Part shown: positions 1 through 9,992 of the stretch, piece by piece
Position numbering within the stretch: position 1 is the first letter of the stretch
How the letters are laid out: every line of letters begins with the position of its first letter
From: Anastrepha obliqua
Lineage: Eukaryota; Arthropoda; Insecta; Diptera; Tephritidae
Length of the DNA stretch: 64,000 nt
NCBI RefSeq assembly: GCF_027943255.1
Contig: NC_072897.1
Location: forward strand, 42,878,044-42,942,043
Direction of reading: 5' to 3'
The notes under the pieces: model-generated
Seen by the model: the letters and a program-made list of their open reading frames with translations, nothing else
Told to the model about the DNA's origin: nothing
The model's database searches: none
Translations under genes and position numbers: made by a program

Positions 1-421
1 AATTAAATATAACACGAATATATCGAATCATTTATTCACTGACTGCAATGATAACAATAATTTTCATTCATAATAAAAAAAAATAGTTTAAAGAAACTAA
101 AAAATACGCTTTTTTGCTAATCGAACTAAAATGTAGAAAATAAAAAATTGTTTAAAAAAAATTAAAAAACACGCTTTTATTGCTAATCGAACTAAAAAGT
201 AGAAAATAAATTTTAATGACAAAGGGACCTATAATGAAGTAATAGCAAATCGAACGATGAGTCATAGTCAACTACCTCAGAACAGAATTATAACAAAAAT
301 TAAGATACAAATAGAGTAATTCAAATTAGAGTTAAAAGCGTGGGATGCTTGATATAGTAAATATTACAATCATTCTATTGGCAACTACCTATGTACAGAA
401 GGTTATGAAAGTGAAGCAAAA
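1..421. repeat. Fold-back repeat arm (partial copy)
   Basis: This AT-rich stretch is repeated at 23541-23821 in direct orientation and at 23822-24168 in inverted orientation. It holds two tandem units of roughly 65 bp (about 77-145 and 146-210), each with a TACGCTTT or CACGCTTT core followed by TAATCGAACTAAAA. Tandem units inside long inverted arms are a hallmark of fold-back elements. Base 1 lines up with the outer end of the arm at 24168, so the element end is at or just left of the window edge. The matching second arm is absent here, probably lost when the non-LTR element to the right arrived. No coding sequence is seen. Confidence 0.75.
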
Positions 422-980
422 TACTCCTGAATAGTACAGCACTACTCAAAGTACTTTTAGCGTGGTCGGGGGTGAAGGGCTGGGTTAAGGTGTGATGCGA
501 CCCGTGCCAAGAATCTGTCAGGCTCGGGGCCCTTCTAATAAATAACCAGGTCTCGAACGGAGCTTGCGGATAACTGGCGCTCTCCGTAATAACTAGCCTT
601 ACCCGTGTAGTTCGGAGCTATGCACGGGCGGAAATCCTTTTTCCGACACTCGTGGGTCCAAAATGCAAAGTTCTAATACAAGAGCAAACAAAGAAAGGAG
701 ATCAGTCCTCCTACTAATATAACAGACCGACGGGAGCAATCAGTTCCGCAATACAGGCAACGGTTGCACCGGGTTCAAAGAAAACACCATCCATCGGCTT
801 AATAAGTCGATCTAAGCAAATAGCGACAGCCACAGCGAAAGCGGGGCCAGTAGCTACACAATCAGCAGTATTGGACACAGGTCGAAGTAGAGGTGCACTA
901 GCCCGGCAGTCAACTGCTATTCAGCCCCCAAAAACGGTCCCGACCGGAAGCACTGCTACTGCTAGCTCCGGTACCGAAGG
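422..980. other. 5' leader of the non-LTR element, no gene
   Basis: The leader is clearly GC-richer than its flanks. No convincing open reading frame lies here. A short ATG frame at 871-1053 overlaps the better ORF1 frame and is ignored. Confidence 0.5.
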
Positions 981-1831
981 ATGGCCGCTTCTGAGGGTGG
1001 TAGACCCAGCGAAAGCGATTTACCGGGATCGCAGAAACGCCGCAAGGTCCTAAGGAGGGTGTACGAAACCCACCCAAAGGAAAGCGAACTCTCACAGGAG
1101 TTGAAAGAAGCGATTGGAAGAGCGAAAGCGATCATTCCTGATTTCAACCCCGACTTTAAACCAGTACAATCTGCTCCAAAACCACAACGGTCCTTGGAAA
1201 AAAATAAGCCAAACGCAAAAAGGCACAAAACAATTCGCGTGTCGCCCAGAAAATCAAGGTTTCAAAAGGCCGCATTATTATAGGAGTTCTGGACGAAAAC
1301 CATGAAGATATGATCCCCAGAGCCCAATGCAAATGGATTGATGCCGAGCTAACGAAAGTGGCACTGAAGGTTATACTGGAGAACCCCGGCCCCCCGCCTG
1401 CGTGCGAAGATTTAGGCTGGCACCAAGGCCAGATAAAAATAATAGCGTGTGACGATGAGAGATCGGTTCAGCTGTACAAAGAGGCCATCTCGCGAAGTGT
1501 ACCCGAATGCCAAGCTAGTGGTCGTGGACAGGAAGGATGTTCCGTCCAGGCCGGGAGCAAGGGTCTGGTTACCTTCAACTGTCGAAGACCCGGTAGAGAT
1601 AATGAAGCTCATACGGGTCTGCAATCCGGACATCCCAACGCGGGAGTGGAGATACGTAAAAACATTAAGCAACAAGAACAGCGCGGAAGAATCGAAAAAA
1701 CAGAAGCGCGCCTGCTCTTGACTGAAAACTCAATTGCACCGTTAGCGAAATGCGATGGGCAATTGAGATACGGTTTTGTAAAAGTAAAGTTTCACATCTA
1801 CAAAACTGATACAACACTGATACAGCAATAG
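981..1831 (+). pseudogene. Non-LTR ORF1 with DUF4780-type domain, frameshifted
   Basis: The frame at 981-1283 encodes a basic, low-complexity N-terminal region rich in Lys, Pro and Ser. The conserved domain starts at about 1271 (RIIIGVLDENHED) and follows the frame at 1310. It then jumps to another frame at 1449-1721 (KLVVVDRKDVPSRP) and returns at about 1737 (APLAKCDGQLRYGF). The alternation means at least two indels. I recognise the pattern as the DUF4780 domain found in ORF1 of fly non-LTR elements, thought to act as an RNA-binding Gag-like protein in the retrotransposition particle. No CCHC knuckle is visible. Function is by family; the breaks are seen directly. Confidence 0.7.
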
Positions 1832-2046
1832 AGTTCCTGACCACTAAGGAAAATACAAAGCCCATGAGCTAATTAGAGCCCATGAGCGAAACAGAGTCAA
1901 TGGGCGAAGACGATCATCACACCGAAGTAGAGTACGCCTCTTCAGGCAGGCTCAGAAATAGGCTTAGGGAGGTTGTAAATCCTTCGAACGGGAGAGTAAG
2001 TATTCCATATAACAGACCCAGACCCAGACATAACGTTAACAGCTGA

Positions 2047-2700
2047 TGTATTTCTTCAGATAAATCTACACCACTGTAAGGAATCCTGCCTTGCCCTCCT
2101 GGATCGTCTGACAGAAGATCAGCCGGATGTAGTCCTCAGCCAGGAACCCTGGGTACGGAATGGCGAAATCTGCGGCTTCAGGACATCAGGTTACAAGGTA
2201 TATAAGACCAATTGTGAAGGTACTAAAAGAGTATGTATAGTTGCAAAAACACATGTTAATATATTTATGATACAAAATTTCAGTAACGCAGATACTACGA
2301 CGGTTAGTTGGGAAGTGAGCGGAAGCAACATCTGGATAACCTCGTTTTATTTTGCCGGAGACGACACAGGCTCATTGCCATCGCCGCTGATAAGAAATCT
2401 TGTGGAAGACTGCAAAGCACACAATCGCGAAGTAGTTCTAGGAGGTGACGCCAATGCCCACCATACCATATGGGGGAGCGCGGATACCAACGAACGTGGT
2501 GAGTCTCTCTTTAATTATATTATGTGTAGTAAGCTTTTAGTGTAACAAAGGCAACGAATCCACATTTATTACGCGCAATAGACAAGAAGTTCTTGATATT
2601 ACGCTAGCATGTCACACCCTCTAGGGAAAGATGACGCAGTGGAGGGTTCTGAACGAACACTCTTACTCCGATCATCGCTATATAGAAATAAAATTTGGAG
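2047..2700 (+). pseudogene. Non-LTR endonuclease (exonuclease/endonuclease/phosphatase fold)
   Basis: Translation from about 2047 gives a typical endonuclease start (LLDRLTEDQPDVVLSQEPWV), with the metal-binding Glu region at QEP. The frame at 2267-2545 continues to GGDANAHHTIWGS, the conserved GDxNAHH active-site block. The terminal SDHR motif is at about 2661 in the frame starting at 2631. This domain nicks target DNA to prime reverse transcription in non-LTR elements. It is broken between the middle and last motifs by a stop at 2543 and a frame change. Confidence 0.75.
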
Positions 2701-3760
2701 GAAACAGCTCACGGGCCCCGCCTGCCAGCAGGAACTTGAAAAAGACCAACTGGCATATATATAAACGGGAACGCAAGGAAAGACTTCCCAATTCCCGAAA
2801 TATCTCTATTGAAGATAGAGAGTCACTGAACGAACACGTACAAATCCTTACGGAGGTTTGTAGGACTGCCCTAAATAAGGCCTGCCCTATAATTTGGTAT
2901 AAGGCGAAGAAAAAGCCGCCCTGGTGGTCAGAAGACCTGACAACATTAAGATATGACAGCAGAAGACAGTCTAATAGAGCGAGAGCCACACGATAGGGTA
3001 AAGACTGGGACTGCTATTGCAGTAAGCTAAAAGTTTACAAAAAAGAAGTTGGGAACCTCTAAAAACCGGATAAGAGTTTGACTATCTCGAGTGATGAGAC
3101 TTTGAAGTTGCTAGTGGACTAACACTTTCCCAACAACGAATCCCCCAATATATTAATAAAAAATCGAACACAAAGTTCTGATTCTGACATTGAAGACATA
3201 ATCACTGAAACCAAATACAACATTCATTAGACTACATATACCTATTATGGAATGGTTAATGGCTATATTCAAGGCTGCTCTGAAACTTAAAAGTGTTCCA
3301 TCAGTATGGAAAGAAGTAAAAGTGGTCTTTATTGCCAAGACAGGAAAGAGTTCACACACAACACTCAAGCATCTTAGGCCAACTAGCCTATCCTACTTCT
3401 TGTTAAAAACATTAAAAAAAGAATAATTCAAGATTATATTAAAACTAACATCAACCCCAACAAACTTAGTATCTCACAACATGCGTACTGTAAAGGGAAA
3501 TCTACAAAAACCTTGCTTAACTCACTTATTGTCCGACTTTAGGTGGAACGCCTTTGTCATTTAGTGATGAAGCCCGCTAGTTAGGTGTTATACTAGACAG
3601 AAAACTAAGATGGAAATCATATGTCGAAGGTAGAGAAAAAAGAGCAACAATAGCACTTTACTCTTGTAAGCAACTAATAGGACTAAGTTGGAGTCTTTCC
3701 CCATCTATCGTATACACAGCAATTGCAAGACCAATCCTAACATACGGTATACTAAATAGT
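2701..3760 (+). pseudogene. Non-LTR reverse transcriptase, N-terminal and middle fragments
   Basis: After the endonuclease, 2701-2996 reads as the linker into RT. Pieces in different frames then show RT blocks: a segment near 3320-3400 resembling the PKxGKSSHTLKHLRP block, ISQHAYCKGKSTKT at about 3470-3510 (the QHGFRKGKST block) and LGVILDRKLRWK at about 3580-3620. The catalytic FADD block is not found between 3530 and 3570, so a deletion has probably removed it. The fragment stops where the mariner derivative begins at 3762. Confidence 0.6.
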
Positions 3761-3761
3761 A

Positions 3762-4674
3762 CCTTATACTCAAATATGAACGAGACGGTATCAATAAAAC
3801 GGTCCGCGGATGACATATGGCAAGCTTATAAGCTTACGTGGCAAATTTCAGCGTGATATGTCACATAGTTTGTTTTCTGTGCTACTGTAAACAAGTCAAG
3901 CTCGAGTGTGTTCTTCGAATTTAACGATGGAAATTCAAGTTGAACAACGAATTTGTTTGAAATTTTGTTATTCCAACAAAATTTCGGCTTCAGACGCCTT
4001 AAAAATGTTGCAGACAACCTATGGGGACTCTGCTCTATCGCGTGTACGTACTTTCCAGTGGTACAAATCGTTCAAAGAGGGCCGTACATCAACCCAAAAC
4101 ACCACGCCAAAGTCGCTTAAAAATTAAGGTTATGCTGACTGTTTTTTTCGATTACGAAGGTGTGGTGCACTCGGAGTTCCTTCCGCAAGGCCGATCGGTT
4201 AACGCTGAATATTATTTAGACGTTTTAAAGCGTTTGCGCGAGAACATTCGTCTTAAAAGGAAGGAATTGTGGGACAACAAGTCATGCTTCTTGCATCACG
4301 ATAATGCACCAGCTCACACATCACGTCTTGTTCGCGATTATTTGAACAAAGATAATGTTAATATCGTTCCGCAAGCACCGTATTCGCCTGATATGGCTCC
4401 ATGTGACTTTTTCCTGTTTCCCAAGCTCAAGTTGCCGCTACGTGGAAAACATTTTGAGACAATTGAAGTCATAAAAGAGAATTCGAAGAACACACTCGAG
4501 CTTGACTTGTTTACAGTAGCACAGAAAACAAACTATATTACATATCACGCTGAAATTTGCCATGTAAGCTTATAACAGTCCTACCAAAAAACAAAAAATT
4601 TATTTTTGCCATATGTCATCCGCGGACCGTTTTATTGATACCGTCTCGTTCATTCAACAGAACAGAACAGAAGG
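3762..4674 (+). mobile_element. Non-autonomous mariner deletion derivative with long TIRs, copy 1
   Basis: Flanked by TA at 3760-3761 and 4675-4676. Subterminal blocks near 3779-3822 and 4614-4658 (GAACGAGACGGTATC and its complement) and longer blocks near 3824-3925 and 4480-4575 are inverted matches, so nearly 180 bp at each end can pair. The interior is a shortened mariner transposase gene. A second copy at 50820-51753 has the same internal deletion, so this is a mobilised derivative, not one random decay product. Copy 1 lacks a short piece near its left end (CATATGGCAAGCTTATAAG) that copy 2 keeps. Confidence 0.8.
3906..4575 (+). pseudogene. Mariner transposase, internally deleted
   Basis: The N-terminal helix-turn-helix half (3906-4127) ends in YGDSALSRVRTFQWYKSFKEGR. 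The catalytic half follows in another frame (4021-4575) with VFFDYEGVVHSEFLP, HHDNAPAHTS (second Asp) and YSPDMAPCDFFLFPKLK (third Asp), spaced as in mariner D34D enzymes. The segment carrying the first catalytic Asp is deleted, and the C-terminus runs into terminal-repeat sequence instead of the usual ending. It cannot encode an active enzyme; movement would need transposase in trans. Confidence 0.8.
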
Positions 4675-4676
4675 TA

Positions 4677-5710
4677 TGGTGACCGGCTTTAGATGGTTCA
4701 TGTACAAAGAATGGCCAGTTTTGCATCTGCGAGGCCCTGAGGACCGCACCTGCAGAGGCACTAAACATTATGCTTAACCAATAGAGCATTTCGGCAGGCA
4801 AACAGCTCCCACGGCGGCTGTCAGATTAAGATCGGTCTACTCAGAAAAAAACAGTACAACGGATTTCTGTAAGACCAAGGATATCAACTTACACAAATCC
4901 TTCGACACAGCATTTCCTGCCAAAGAGGAATGGGATAATGGGGTTATTGTTAGGGAAAATGACAAAAACATCTATACAGATGGCTAGAACTAGACAACAG
5001 AGTAGATGGAGAGGTTTACTCCGATAAACTCGGACTTAGCCAATCTTTTCGCTTACCTGGTTATTGCAGTATATTTCAGGTGGAAGTCAATGCCATAAAA
5101 GAGGGACTTAGGGTAATAAAATCGAGAGTATTATCCACAAATGAAGTCTTCATATACTCGGGCAGTCAAGCAGCAATAAAAGCGCTAGACCTAAAACAGA
5201 CTAGTCAAAAACAGTCATAGAATGTTTTAAACTTCTAAATGACGTATCAAAATACTGCTACGCTCGACCTCCAAGTGGATAAGGCGCTGATACCCATGCC
5301 TATAGCCACTTGTAATTTACTTATAGACAGGGAAACCATCAAAAAGGTGAATACAAGCTGGCAAAACCTCACAACATGCGAACTAAGCAGACAGACATGG
5401 CCGAACTGGAACAGCGGTCGATCGAAAATCTTTTTAAGATTTAACAGAAAAACTAGTTATAAGAAGAATGATAGGGGTATTAACTGGTCATTGTTTAATA
5501 GGCAGCCACGCTAGAAGGTCAGGACTCCCGTACTTCGATTTCTCTAGAAGCTGTATTAATACAGAAGAAGAGGAAACAGTCAGACACCTTTTATGTGAGT
5601 GTGAAAGCTTAGCTATGAAAGGCTGCGCACTCTTGATACAGCATTTTTAACTGATATAGCGAACATAGCCCATCTAAAACTAACGAAGCTCTGCTCATTT
5701 ATTAAAGTTA
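4677..5710 (+). pseudogene. Non-LTR RT tail, RNase H and C-terminal finger
   Basis: The retroelement resumes after the mariner. RNase H-like sequence runs from about 4970 (IYTDG) through RLPGYCSIFQVEVNAIKEGL to VFIYSGSQAAIKAL near 5180; the DS of the usual YSDSQAA motif is replaced by GS. The frames 5239-5514 and 5468-5650 carry the end of the protein, including VLTGHCLIGSHARR and the C-x2-C/H-x-C finger with EEEETVRHLLCECES. RNase H removes the RNA template strand in I/LOA-type elements. Stops at 4985 and 5218 and frame changes make it non-functional. Confidence 0.7.
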
Positions 5711-5799
5711 CCGGATGGTTTGAAAGGGAACGCGTAGGGTAAGGATGAGCTCCAGTGGTATCACAATGGACCTGCGAAAGGTCTAAGTGTGTCTTTACG

Positions 5800-5826
5800 A
5801 CATCCACCCAACCTACCTACCTACCT
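5800..5826 (+). repeat. CCTA-type 3' tail of the non-LTR element
   Basis: A run of ACCTACCTACCTACCTA follows the C-terminal coding region. Simple-repeat tails instead of poly(A) end several I/LOA-type elements, so this is read as the 3' end of the retrotransposon. Confidence 0.45.
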
Positions 5827-5827
5827 A

Positions 5828-5972
5828 TGTTATTCTTAAAACAGGATACATATGTTTATCTCTTGCTATTCTTAAAATATGTTTATCTTTTTTTATTCTT
5901 AAAATACATATGTTTATCTTTTGTTATTCTTAAAATACATATGTTTATCTTTTGGTATTCTTAAAATATGTT
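5828..5972. repeat. Minisatellite, about 29-31 bp unit, five copies
   Basis: Five tandem units of the form TATGTTTATCTTTTGTTATTC followed by TTAAAATACA are visible. The third and fourth are nearly identical; the first is shorter and diverged. There are no unique spacers, so it is not a CRISPR array. It begins right after the non-LTR tail and may have grown from it. Confidence 0.8.
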
Positions 5973-6527
5973 TGGATTTGTTCAGCCCTGCGTGATTATA
6001 CTTAGAATTCTCTTAACTATTTTTATTTATTATTTGTGAATGAAATCATTCCTTAACTAGGTCCTAACATCGGACCAACCGTTTAACCGTTCAGTTACCA
6101 ACCGTAATGAAAACATTTAATCATTCGTCTATAAACATACATATACGAGTACATATGTAAGTAGTTACATATGCATATACCTATGCTTGTATTTAAGTTT
6201 ATGTAAGTGTATTATGTTTTCAGTTTATGTTTGCTGAGTTTTTCTAAATGAATTCTTACATATGTACGATATGTTTGTATACACAATTACTACATCCCCT
6301 CTACCACGCTATTTGCTCCCAATCGTTTGTTCACGCAGCATTGCTTCCATTAAACCACTCATCAGCATCAGTCCGCTAACCAACCATCCAACGAATGAAC
6401 CGCCGGTCCCTGCCCAGGGATGTGACAACCTTTATTAGTGTATACGTATTCACATATAAAATTGCTTTGATATTATACCCCAAACAATTTAAAACAGAGG
6501 CGGAACCAAAGAGGAATTAACTTAATA
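5973..6527. other. AT-rich intergenic stretch
   Basis: No open frame, RNA gene or recognisable repeat family is seen, only scattered ACATATG-type short repeats. Confidence 0.5.
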
Positions 6528-7199
6528 ACACAGGCCGACAAAATTTAACCAACATTCAGACCCAGAAACCAGACTATATATTTCCGAAGGTTTATGATAC
6601 GCTGAATCCAAATCTGGCCTCAGAATTGCTCTATCAGCTCTGGTTTTCGAGATATCCTAACCTAAAAGTGCAAAAAACACCGTTTTTGCCCATATTTGAG
6701 GTTATGTAGGGGTTAGGGCTGTGTGTGACTCCGTACCCAAAGGTTAGATAGTGTAGGGGTGTGGTGAGTCAGCACACTTATGGTGTGAGAAAAAATTTTA
6801 AGAAAAATAAGGCTCAATTCAAGAAAATTAGTAATCGACTATATCATGTCTATGTTATCTTAATCGATTTTCAGGTGTAGGAAAATTTAGAAACATGAAA
6901 ATTTCAAAATGCGATATCTCAGCAAAAAAAAAATGATATTTGAGCAAACTCAACGCCATTTGAAAAAAGAAGGCTTGTATTTAAAGACGTCATCCTTTAA
7001 TTTTGGTGAAAGAAAACATCTGCAAGGCTACATAACCTCAAATATGGGCAAAAACGGTGTTTTTTGCACTTTTAGGTTAGGATATCTTGAAAACCAGAGC
7101 TGATAGAGCAATTCTGAGGCCAGATGTGGATTCAGCGCATCATAAACCTTCGGAAATATATAGTCTGGTTTCTGGGTCTGAGATGCTGTCGGCCTGTGT
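6528..7199. mobile_element. Inverted-repeat (MITE or fold-back-like) element
   Basis: The left arm (6528-6709) and right arm (7028-7199) are inverted copies of each other apart from a short indel near the tips. The ends read ACACAGGCCGAC and GTCGGCCTGTGT. The central 318 bp is AT-rich with no domain; a 64-codon frame at 6909 looks accidental. I could not define a clear target duplication, so the superfamily is open. The CAGG-type tip would be compatible with hAT-like elements but does not prove it. Confidence 0.75.
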
Positions 7200-7786
7200 A
7201 ATTTGCATTTACGTATATGTATGTATATATATCTAATGAATATACTAGCGTAGACAATCGTGCCGACTTTTTTTCCAAGGGTCTCTTCGATTTGTCCTGT
7301 AGCTTAATGCCGTTTTCGACCGGTTTTTTTTCTATATACGCAACTCCTTTATAACAGAAATAAACTCTGAGTTAGTGGACGAAAGATGTTAGAAAATAAC
7401 TTTTGCTTTTTAATGTCATACTGACACCTGGCTATGGTTCTTATTTGTAATAAATCGATTACTCGAAATTAATTTTATGAAAGTTACAATCATTTTCTGT
7501 ATATTTCGATAGCCTTCATATTTTATAAATTATATGTACATATGCAAATACATACTAATGCAAGCGATTAACTCTTGACCACTAGCGATGCCTTATACTT
7601 ATGCAGTCCGTCGATAGATATAATAAAAGCTTTTTCTCTACAAAATAATTGCTATTTCGCTTATGGTTATAAATAAATAAATAACAGACCTGCATATGAA
7701 GTTATCGGAAACCTTTCATTCTTTCAAAGAATTCAATATTTTGTAGCCATTCCTTTTCTATATGCCGTTTTATTCATATACATGTA
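7200..7786. other. AT-rich intergenic stretch
   Basis: No gene or known repeat is recognised. Confidence 0.5.
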
Positions 7787-8667
7787 AAGGGTGTTTTTTT
7801 AGAGGTTAGGTTTTCAAGATGAAATAAAACGTATATAATTTAATGTTATGGCCAAGATATTAGCTTTATTATAAAGATAAGGGTTTGCCATTATGTTTTA
7901 AAAATGATTTCGGGCAAGTGGCCGCCGCGGCTGGCTCGAATAAATTCCAGCCGAGAGGCCCAATTTTCGAATATTCTCTTCCAAGACGTCAATCGTCTCG
8001 GGCTTATCTGCGTAGACAAGCGACTTCACATAGCCCCACAAGAAATAGTCTAGCGGTGTTATATCGCACGATCTTGGAGGCCACGCCACAGGTCCACGGC
8101 GCGAGATAATGCGCTCACCAAAATTTTCCTTCAATAAATCGATTGTTGCGTTGGCTGTATGGCATGTAGCGCCGTCTTGTTGGAACCAAAGGTCGTCCAA
8201 ATCAACATCGTCCAATTCAGGCACGAAAAAGTCATTAATCATGGCTCTATAGCGCTCTCCATTGACTGTAACATTATGGCCGGCTTCATTTTTAAAGAAA
8301 TATGGACCAATGATTCCCTCTGCCCATAGAGCACACCAAACAGTGACTTTTTGAGGATGTAACGGCGTCTCAGCAATGGCTTGTGGATTATGTTCACTCC
8401 AAATGCGACAATTTTGCTCATTGACATACCCATTCAACCAAAAGTGAGCTTCATCGCTGAACAAAATTTACTTCGATGCGTCGTGCGAACCGAACCATTA
8501 TTTTCGTAATAAATTTGGACGATTTGCAAACGTTGTTCAGGTGTAAGTCTATTCATTATGAAATGGCAAACCAAACTGAGCATAAATCAAGTGAGAGCTG
8601 TCAAAAAGACCATCTACGAAAAAAGTAGTGCCAACTTGAAAACCTAACCTCTAAAAAAAACACCCTT
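7787..8667 (-). mobile_element. DD41D (rosa-type) mariner, internally deleted
   Basis: Terminal inverted repeats of about 32 bp begin AAGGGTGTTTTTTTAGAGG at the left and are mirrored at 8636-8667. TA flanks both ends (7785-7786 and 8668-8669). The 881-bp length is short for a full element of about 1.3 kb, which fits the missing N-terminal half of the transposase gene. Confidence 0.85.
7898..8556 (-). pseudogene. DD41D mariner transposase, deletion and frameshift
   Basis: The start is MNRLTPEQRLQIVQIYYENN at 8556. Shortly after, the frame jumps across a deletion that removes most of the DNA-binding region. The catalytic half (8464-7898) is open and has FSDEAHF (first Asp), FQQDGATCH (second Asp) and TPLDYFLWG (third Asp). 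I count 41 residues between the second and third Asp, the DD41D spacing of the rosa group described from Ceratitis rosa. All three acidic residues remain but the DNA-binding half is gone, so activity is not expected. Confidence 0.85.
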
Positions 8668-8669
8668 TA

Positions 8670-9990
8670 TACGCAAATTTTCTTTACCAGTCATTAATGG
8701 GAATCGAATTTTAGGTATTTTAGAAAATTACATTTTATAAGGCTTAAATTTTGACTTAACAAAATTTTTGTAATCTTTTAAAATTTAAAAAGCAAGCAAC
8801 AGAAATGAAATTAAATTCGGATATCGACCCAAGTGCACTTATGTACTATATTTAAAATAAGAATTTTCCGTAACTCCTTTAACCCCCTAAAACAGTTAAC
8901 ACAATGGTAAAGCAGTGCTTACCACGACTAAACATGCCGCCATGCTGCTACATACATACATACATACCTACATAAGTACATATTTTCATATTTACAAATT
9001 TGATTTTAATCCGCTGATATTTTTTGCCTGAAAAATTTTGATATTTCGCTCGGTTGCATTTAATACGATTTTGCGCCTCATTACAAAAACTGCGTAGGAA
9101 AGTTACAAATTATTTGAAAGCTCACCGTTACTTTTATGGAAGTATTAAAGATGTCTATAACATAGATGTGGTATAACATAGAGTACGAAGTACTGTCACT
9201 GTGTACTTGGGGACACATTTGTGTCAAAGGGAATTGGTTGGCTGAATGTTGTGCGTAGCAAATTGCCTCCCATTAATCAATTAGCACGTAAAACGTAGTT
9301 TTGATACACTCTTCACAGGTATACAATATGTATTCCGGTGTGACTGATTGTCCAAATAATTTACATACTGCCTTAGTGATGTATAGTATGCTTATTATAT
9401 CCTTCGTGCTCATTATATCATTCGCTTATCACACATATGTATCTGTGTTTATTATGAGGTTTATGAAGCGAATGATAGAATTGCATTGTGGATTAGCAAA
9501 CCATTTGGGCTTATTTCTCAGTTCCGCCAGATATTCGACATATGAAGTCCCAGTACTGCCAGGGATTGTCTACCTCTGATTTAATGGAATAAAAGTAAAA
9601 AATTTGTTGTAATAGCCTTTCAAATCGAATTTCTCGAAAACTTTTAAGGTTTGGACATAATATCAAACCAAATTAATCAGAATTGACCTATGTATGTAAT
9701 AATGTCCTTGAGTACCTAGAACGAGTTTTAGGCATACATATACATACATATTAGGTTGTTGTGTTGGCATGCTTATTTACAAATGAAATAATGCCAATTT
9801 ATATTTTTTTAATTGTGAACCAAAACTTTATTCCAAATACATTATATAATATTTACGAGTGCACTAAAAGCGTTAGAAGTAACCACATGTATTTTTTTTA
9901 ATGATTGTTTCTCTGCATATGTGTAATACTTATGTTTATATACATGTACTGCAGTTGTTAATGTGAAATATTCTAAGTTTCAAAGAAAAT
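8670..9990. other. AT-rich intergenic stretch with a TACA microsatellite
   Basis: A (TACA)n-like run lies near 8949-8975. The 92-codon frame at 9301-9579 has no recognisable motif and is treated as accidental. No other feature is seen. Confidence 0.5.
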
Positions 9991-9992
9991 TA

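Larger units (their letters stand above)
422..5826 (+). mobile_element. Decayed LOA/I-like non-LTR retrotransposon
   Basis: A plus-strand element can be followed through a GC-richer 5' leader (422-980), a DUF4780-type ORF1, an apurinic-type endonuclease, a reverse transcriptase, an RNase H and a C-terminal Cys/His finger, ending in a CCTACCTACCTACCTA tail. That domain order fits I/LOA-type non-LTR elements, which unlike jockey carry RNase H. Many stops and frameshifts show it is dead. A mariner deletion derivative (3762-4674) sits inside the RT. The clade is inferred from domain order, not from an alignment. Confidence 0.75.

Noticed and set aside
5828..5972. Regularly spaced repeats that could suggest a CRISPR array
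   Set aside because: Units are directly adjacent with no unique spacers, and the DNA is clearly eukaryotic.
9301..9579. 92-codon plus-strand frame
   Set aside because: No domain, biased composition or supporting splice sites; length is expected by chance in AT-rich DNA.
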